Source: a bacterium
GTDB lineage: Bacteria; Chloroflexota; Dormibacteria; UBA8260; Bog-877
Direction of reading: 5' to 3'
Assembly: GCA_021817185.1 (NCBI GenBank)
Contig: JAKAVU010000134.1
Location: 1-7,879 of the forward strand
Length of the DNA: 7,879 nucleotides
Shown here: in pieces, positions 5,140-7,879 of the stretch
How positions within the stretch are numbered: the stretch's first letter is position 1
How the letters are laid out: the number at the start of each line of letters is the position of its first letter
Position numbers and translations under genes: made by a program
The notes under the pieces: generated by a model
What the model saw: only the letters and a program-made list of their open reading frames with translations
Told to the model about the DNA's origin: nothing
Database searches by the model: none

Positions 5140-6117
5140 TCAGCCCGCTGAGTAAAAGTACTGCTCGTTGGCCTTGTAGTTGGCGTAGGTGATTGTGATG
5201 TTGGGTACCGAGATCACCTTGGGGATTCCGGCGGTCTTGCCCTCGGCGGCCTTGACCGCGTACTCCACTGAGAGCTTGCCCTCCAGGGCAGGCTGCTGAG
5301 CGATCAGACCGACCAGCTTGTCCGCCTTGAGAGCCGCCACCTGCGCGGGCTCAGCGTCGTAGGAGATGACCTTGACCGAGCCGAGCTTCCCCAGAGCCTG
5401 GAGTTCAGCGATCGTCCCTTCGGCGGTCACGTCGTCCACCGCAAAGATCCCCTTTAGGTCTGGGTAGCGGGAAAGCTCCTGCTGGACGATGGTCTGGGCG
5501 TTGGTGGCCACATCCTGGCTGTACTGGGTGCCCACCAGAGTTATGTTTGGGTACTGTTTGAGGGTGCTGACGAACGCAGCGGAGCGGAGGTCATCGGAGG
5601 TGACCCCGGCGGAGCTGTCAAGGAGCAGCACCTGGCCGCTATCCCCAATGGCGCTGGCGAGCAGCTTGGCCGCCTGGGCGCCTCCGGCCGGGTTGTTGCC
5701 GGCGATCCGGGTCACCAGCAGGCTGGTGTCATTGATGTAGGTGTCCACGTTGAGCACCGGAATGTGCTCCGAACGGGCCTGCTTGACCACTGGAATCAGA
5801 GCCTGGGCATTGGTGGGGGAGAGGACCAAGGCGCTCGGGTGCTTGGCCAGCACGGCGTCCACGTAGGGGATCTCCGTGGTGGGGGAATAGGTGGTGGTGG
5901 AGCCCTCCCAGTACAGGGTCACCCCGAGCTTCTTGGCTTCCGCCTGGGCCCCCTGCTCCATGGTGATGAAGTAGGGGTCTGAGGTGATACCGACCACGAA
6001 ACCGATGGTTATCTTCTTCTTCGCCGGGGTTGAGCTGGCGCCGCAGGCGCTCAGAACTACCCCGAGGGCAGCAAGGGCCGCCCCACCCTTTAGCAAACCT
6101 TTCCAGTTCATCGCCAT
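5140..6117 (-). CDS. Sugar ABC transporter substrate-binding lipoprotein (Peripla_BP_4 / RbsB-like)
   Basis: Extracytoplasmic sugar receptor for the adjacent permease and ATPase. From ATG 6117 the protein is 325 residues: a lipoprotein signal (MAMNWKGLLK, hydrophobic stretch to residue 21, lipobox LSAC with Cys25), then the type I periplasmic-binding fold beginning KKKITIGFVVGITSDPYFIT. Further family features are EQGAQAEAKKLGV, ALVLSPTNAQALIPVVKQA, IPVLNVDTYIND, IFAVDDVTAEGTIAEL and VKVISYDAEP. I chose ATG 6117 over the in-frame GTG/ATG starts further upstream (to 6174) because GGAGG lies 5 nt before it and the signal peptide begins there; the longer form would also read through the operator. 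It is the first gene of the operon, 34 nt downstream of the LacI-type operator. The ligand is unknown; RbsB relatives bind ribose, allose, fructose, galactose, xylose or polyols. Confidence 0.92.
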   Translation of the reverse strand: MAMNWKGLLKGGAALAALGVVLSACGASSTPAKKKITIGFVVGITSDPYFITMEQGAQAEAKKLGVTLYWEGSTTTYSPTTEIPYVDAVLAKHPSALVLSPTNAQALIPVVKQARSEHIPVLNVDTYINDTSLLVTRIAGNNPAGGAQAAKLLASAIGDSGQVLLLDSSAGVTSDDLRSAAFVSTLKQYPNITLVGTQYSQDVATNAQTIVQQELSRYPDLKGIFAVDDVTAEGTIAELQALGKLGSVKVISYDAEPAQVAALKADKLVGLIAQQPALEGKLSVEYAVKAAEGKTAGIPKVISVPNITITYANYKANEQYFYSAG

Positions 6118-6120
6118 GCT

Positions 6121-6127
6121 CACCTCC
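6121..6127 (-). promoter_or_regulatory. Ribosome binding site deciding the binding-protein start
   Basis: The minus strand reads GGAGGTG, a near-perfect Shine-Dalgarno with 5 nt between GGAGG and... the ATG at 6117 (TGAGC spacer). It rules out the longer start at 6174, which would place the operator inside the coding sequence. Confidence 0.85.
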
Positions 6128-6150
6128 AACTCACGGCCCTTGTTCGCTGC

Positions 6151-6166
6151 TGGTAATCGTTTACCA
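6151..6166 (-). promoter_or_regulatory. LacI-family operator upstream of the sugar operon
   Basis: The 16-bp site TGGTAATCGTTTACCA is a palindrome with a central CG. The outer six bases of each arm are exact complements, and only one of eight half-site positions mismatches. This fits the general LacI-family operator form. It begins about 12 nt downstream of the -10 box at 6178-6183, so a bound repressor would block the start of transcription. The divergent lacI-type gene at 6366 is the obvious regulator. I see only one copy in the window. Confidence 0.88.
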
Positions 6167-6177
6167 ACGACCACGCG

Positions 6178-6206
6178 AGGCTAGCACTTGACCGCCGAGG
6201 TGTCAA
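6178..6206 (-). promoter_or_regulatory. Promoter of the sugar uptake/RuMP operon
   Basis: On the minus strand there is a perfect -35 TTGACA (6201-6206), a 17-nt spacer and a -10 TAGCCT (6178-6183), an acceptable actinobacterial -10. The expected transcription start is near 6171, giving a leader of about 54 nt that contains the operator at its 5' end and the GGAGG ribosome site at its 3' end. Spacing and match quality make this a strong housekeeping-sigma call. Confidence 0.82.
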
Positions 6207-6253
6207 GAGGGTGGCCCCTCCCTTGCTGGCCATCAGGGAAAGGTACAGCTGCG

Positions 6254-6265
6254 CACTTTGAAGTG
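6254..6265. repeat. Short palindrome CACTTTGAAGTG in the regulator upstream region
   Basis: Arms CACTT and AAGTG are exact reverse complements around TG. It lies 57 nt upstream of the regulator's -35 box and about 48 nt upstream of the operon's -35. It could be a site for another regulator, but short palindromes occur by chance and no second copy is seen. Confidence 0.25.
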
Positions 6266-6321
6266 AACCATCCCGGCCGTTGAGAATGTGGTGCCTCCGG
6301 TCGGACCCCGGCCCGCTGGGG

Positions 6322-6350
6322 TTGACTTGGCGGTGTCGAAGTGACAATAT
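6322..6350 (+). promoter_or_regulatory. Promoter of the LacI-family regulator gene
   Basis: TTGACT (6322-6327), a 17-nt spacer and CAATAT (6345-6350) form a plausible promoter. The start of transcription would fall near 6357, only about 9 nt before the ATG at 6366, and no Shine-Dalgarno is visible between them. The regulator would then be translated from a very short leader. Confidence 0.6.
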
Positions 6351-6365
6351 GCGGGCATCGATTTC

Positions 6366-7448
6366 ATGACCAGCCCAAGAAAGCGTCTGCATATCGCCGA
6401 TATCGCCAAGCTCTCGGGGGTGTCTTCGGCGACCGTGTCACGGGTGATGAACGGGTCGCGCCCAGTTTCTCCCGAGCTGCGGGAGCGGGTCTTGGTGGTG
6501 GCGAAGCGCTTCGACTACCAACCGAGCCAGCTTGCCCGCAACCTCCGCTTGGGCCGGACCGCGACCGTGGGGGTGCTGGTGTCGGACGTGGAGAATCCTC
6601 ACTTCAGCTCCCTGATCAAGTACCTGGAGGAGTCCCTCTTCAGGCGTGGTACCCGGGTCCTCTTCTGCAACACCGAGGAGGACCCCCGCAAGCAGTCCGC
6701 GTATCTGGACGTCATGGCCGCGGAGCGGGTCATGGGGGTTGTCATCTCCCCGGCCGCGTTCGGCGACCAGGAGGTGACCGGGCTGATGGACCTGGGGATA
6801 CCGGTGGTGGCCATCGACCGGCCGCTCTCCGACCCGAGGGCGGACCTCGTCGTGTCGGACAATGCTGAGGCGGTCACGGCGGGCACCAACCTGCTCATAG
6901 ATGCCGGGTGCCGCCACATCGGATTGATAGGGGGGCGCGAGGGGGTTTGGACCACCTCCGAGCGTCTCGAGGGGTACCTGTCAGCACTGAGTCCGCTCGG
7001 GCTGACTCCGCACGCAAAGCTCCGGGAGTTCACCGTGGAGATGGGGTACCGAGCGGCGGCCGAGCTGCTGGACGAGGTTCCGGACCTGGACGGACTGGTG
7101 GCGGCGAACAACCAGATGACCATCGGGGCCTTGCGGTTGCTCCGCGACCGCAAGGTGGTCGTTCCCGACCAACTGAAGATCGTCGCCTTTGACGACCCCC
7201 CCTGGGCGGACCTCGTGGAGGTGCCCATGACCACTATCGCCCAGCCAATCCAAGCCATGGCGGAAGCCGCAGTCTCCCAGCTGTTCAAACGGATAGCGGA
7301 GCCGACCCTGCCCCCGGAACGAATCGTCTTGGCGTGCCGGCTCAAGGTGCGAGAGTCCTCAGGTCCCGCATCCGCTCGTTCGGCGGTCCAGCCGGACATC
7401 GAGGCGGGGTTGGCGCTGGAGCGGGCGCCCACCCCGTCTCCCAAATAG
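6366..7448 (+). CDS. LacI-family transcriptional repressor of the divergent sugar operon
   Basis: A 360-residue repressor. The N-terminal helix-turn-helix LHIADIAKLSGVSSATVSRV (8-27) is followed by MNG and the hinge helix YQPSQLARNLRLGRT (51-65), in which Leu56 corresponds to the minor-groove leucine of LacI/PurR. The core is a periplasmic-binding-like sensor: TVGVLVSDVENPHFSSLIK (67-85), GVVISPA (124-130), IPVVAIDRP (145-153), a central HIGLIGG (184-190) and a C-terminal IVAFDDPPWADL before MTTIAQP. The sensor should bind a sugar or sugar phosphate and release the operator at 6151-6166. ATG 6366 fits the family N-terminus, though no ribosome site precedes it. The last ~25 residues are Pro/Ala-rich and extend past the usual domain end. 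It is divergent from the operon and convergent with galE. The inducer is unknown. Confidence 0.93.
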   Translation: MTSPRKRLHIADIAKLSGVSSATVSRVMNGSRPVSPELRERVLVVAKRFDYQPSQLARNLRLGRTATVGVLVSDVENPHFSSLIKYLEESLFRRGTRVLFCNTEEDPRKQSAYLDVMAAERVMGVVISPAAFGDQEVTGLMDLGIPVVAIDRPLSDPRADLVVSDNAEAVTAGTNLLIDAGCRHIGLIGGREGVWTTSERLEGYLSALSPLGLTPHAKLREFTVEMGYRAAAELLDEVPDLDGLVAANNQMTIGALRLLRDRKVVVPDQLKIVAFDDPPWADLVEVPMTTIAQPIQAMAEAAVSQLFKRIAEPTLPPERIVLACRLKVRESSGPASARSAVQPDIEAGLALERAPTPSPK

Positions 7449-7458
7449 GTCTCCTCAA

Positions 7459-7497
7459 CTCGCTGCGCGAGACTATGGGTTAGAGTCGCTTCAACCC
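7459..7497. terminator. Weak hairpins between convergent regulator and galE
   Basis: The 73-nt convergent gap contains CTCGC-TGC-GCGAG (7459-7471) and GGGTT (7477-7481) complementary to AACCC (7493-7497). Either could contribute to termination for both genes, but the stems are only 5 bp and no T-run follows on either strand. Confidence 0.3.
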
Positions 7498-7521
7498 CTC
7501 TGAGCGGCTGCCGGACGATTC

Positions 7522-7879
7522 TCAGGCGACGTCGGTCCTCCTGCTCCTGAACTCCAGCGCATCACTCACCATCTCCTCCAGGGACGGACGCAGTGGCACC
7601 CATCCCAGCTCGTGCTGGACCAGCTCGCTGGAGGCCACCAGCACCGCCGGGTCCCCGGGGCGGCGGGGGCCGAACACCACCTCGATCGGGGCACCCGTCA
7701 CCTGGCGGGCGGCGGCCACCACCTCCAGCACGGAGAACCCCCGGCCGTTGCCGAGGTTGTAGACCAGGTGCCGGCCTCCTACCCCCGCGGTCGCGTCCAG
7801 GGCCAGCAGGTGGGCGGTCGCCAGGTCGTCCACGTGGATGTAGTCCCGGATGCAGGTCCCGTCCGCCGTGGGGTAGTCG
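7522..7879 (-). CDS. galE: UDP-glucose 4-epimerase, C-terminal part (runs off right edge)
   Basis: Catalyses UDP-glucose/UDP-galactose interconversion with bound NAD in the cytoplasm. The frame is open to the window edge, so the N-terminal Rossmann domain and the YxxxK site are outside. The visible ~118 residues carry GalE hallmarks: [20 protein letters not shown] followed by TAHLLAL, then [35 protein letters not shown], a Leu-Gly-Trp motif (ELGWVP) and a final [11 protein letters not shown] helix. The stop TGA lies at 7524-7522. The GTG at 7833-7831 is an internal Val in HVDD, not a start. It belongs to a different transcription unit from the sugar operon, and its neighbours to the right are not visible. 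Related sugar-nucleotide epimerases are possible, but the [11 protein letters not shown] string is typical of GalE. Confidence 0.9.
   Translation of the reverse strand, partial: DYPTADGTCIRDYIHVDDLATAHLLALDATAGVGGRHLVYNLGNGRGFSVLEVVAAARQVTGAPIEVVFGPRRPGDPAVLVASSELVQHELGWVPLRPSLEEMVSDALEFRSRRTDVA

Noticed and set aside
6219..6239. TCCCT...AGGGA repeat around TGGCCA as a second operator
   Set aside because: The arms are not equally spaced from the centre and it does not resemble the LacI operator at 6151-6166.
6599..7444. A 281-codon minus-strand open frame opposite the LacI-family gene
   Set aside because: Ser/Arg/Ala-rich with no recognisable domain; the plus strand encodes a complete LacI-family repressor over the same bases.
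1..7879. CRISPR arrays, tRNA/rRNA genes, insertion sequences or phage genes
   Set aside because: No regularly spaced direct repeats, no tRNA-like cloverleaf, no transposase or integrase motifs and no target-site duplications were seen on either strand.

Overview
The window looks like a chromosomal piece of a high-GC actinobacterium or a similar high-GC Gram-positive lineage. The evidence is the strong GC bias at third codon positions, frequent GTG starts, 4-nt stop/start overlaps, a TTGACA-17-TAGCCT promoter and a VapBC pair of the type common in Actinobacteria. This placement is an inference; there is no rRNA or marker gene here.

Layout, left to right. (1) 1-159, minus: the N-terminal part of a small zinc-ribbon protein that runs off the left edge. 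(2) 252 to about 900, plus: a degraded vapBC toxin-antitoxin locus. The antitoxin has two single-base frameshifts, and the toxin lacks its normal stop and one expected acidic active-site residue. (3) 945-6117, minus: a six-gene operon read right to left, encoding a lipoprotein sugar-binding protein, a RbsC-type permease, a single-domain sugar ABC ATPase, 3-hexulose-6-phosphate synthase (HxlA), 6-phospho-3-hexuloisomerase (HxlB) and a PfkB-family sugar kinase. (4) 6118-6365: the control region, with a good minus-strand promoter, a LacI-type operator just downstream of it, and a plus-strand promoter for the regulator. (5) 6366-7448, plus: a LacI-family repressor. (6) 7522-7879, minus: the C-terminal part of UDP-glucose 4-epimerase (GalE), running off the right edge.

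How the genes probably work together: the importer takes up an unidentified sugar, the repressor senses it or a derivative, PfkB phosphorylates it, and HxlA/HxlB connect the product to central metabolism. HxlA/HxlB form the two-step ribulose-monophosphate (RuMP) module: ribulose 5-phosphate + formaldehyde <-> D-arabino-3-hexulose 6-phosphate <-> fructose 6-phosphate. Placing this module inside a LacI-controlled sugar-uptake operon, with no methanol- or formaldehyde-producing enzyme in view, is the most interesting feature. It suggests either a sugar catabolic route that passes through 3-hexulose 6-phosphate and releases formaldehyde, or uptake of a sugar that supplies the formaldehyde acceptor.

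A second notable item is the 207-nt gap between the binding-protein and permease genes. It holds a strong composite hairpin, a competing hairpin and a perfect 10-bp hairpin, and could set the ratio of binding protein to membrane components.
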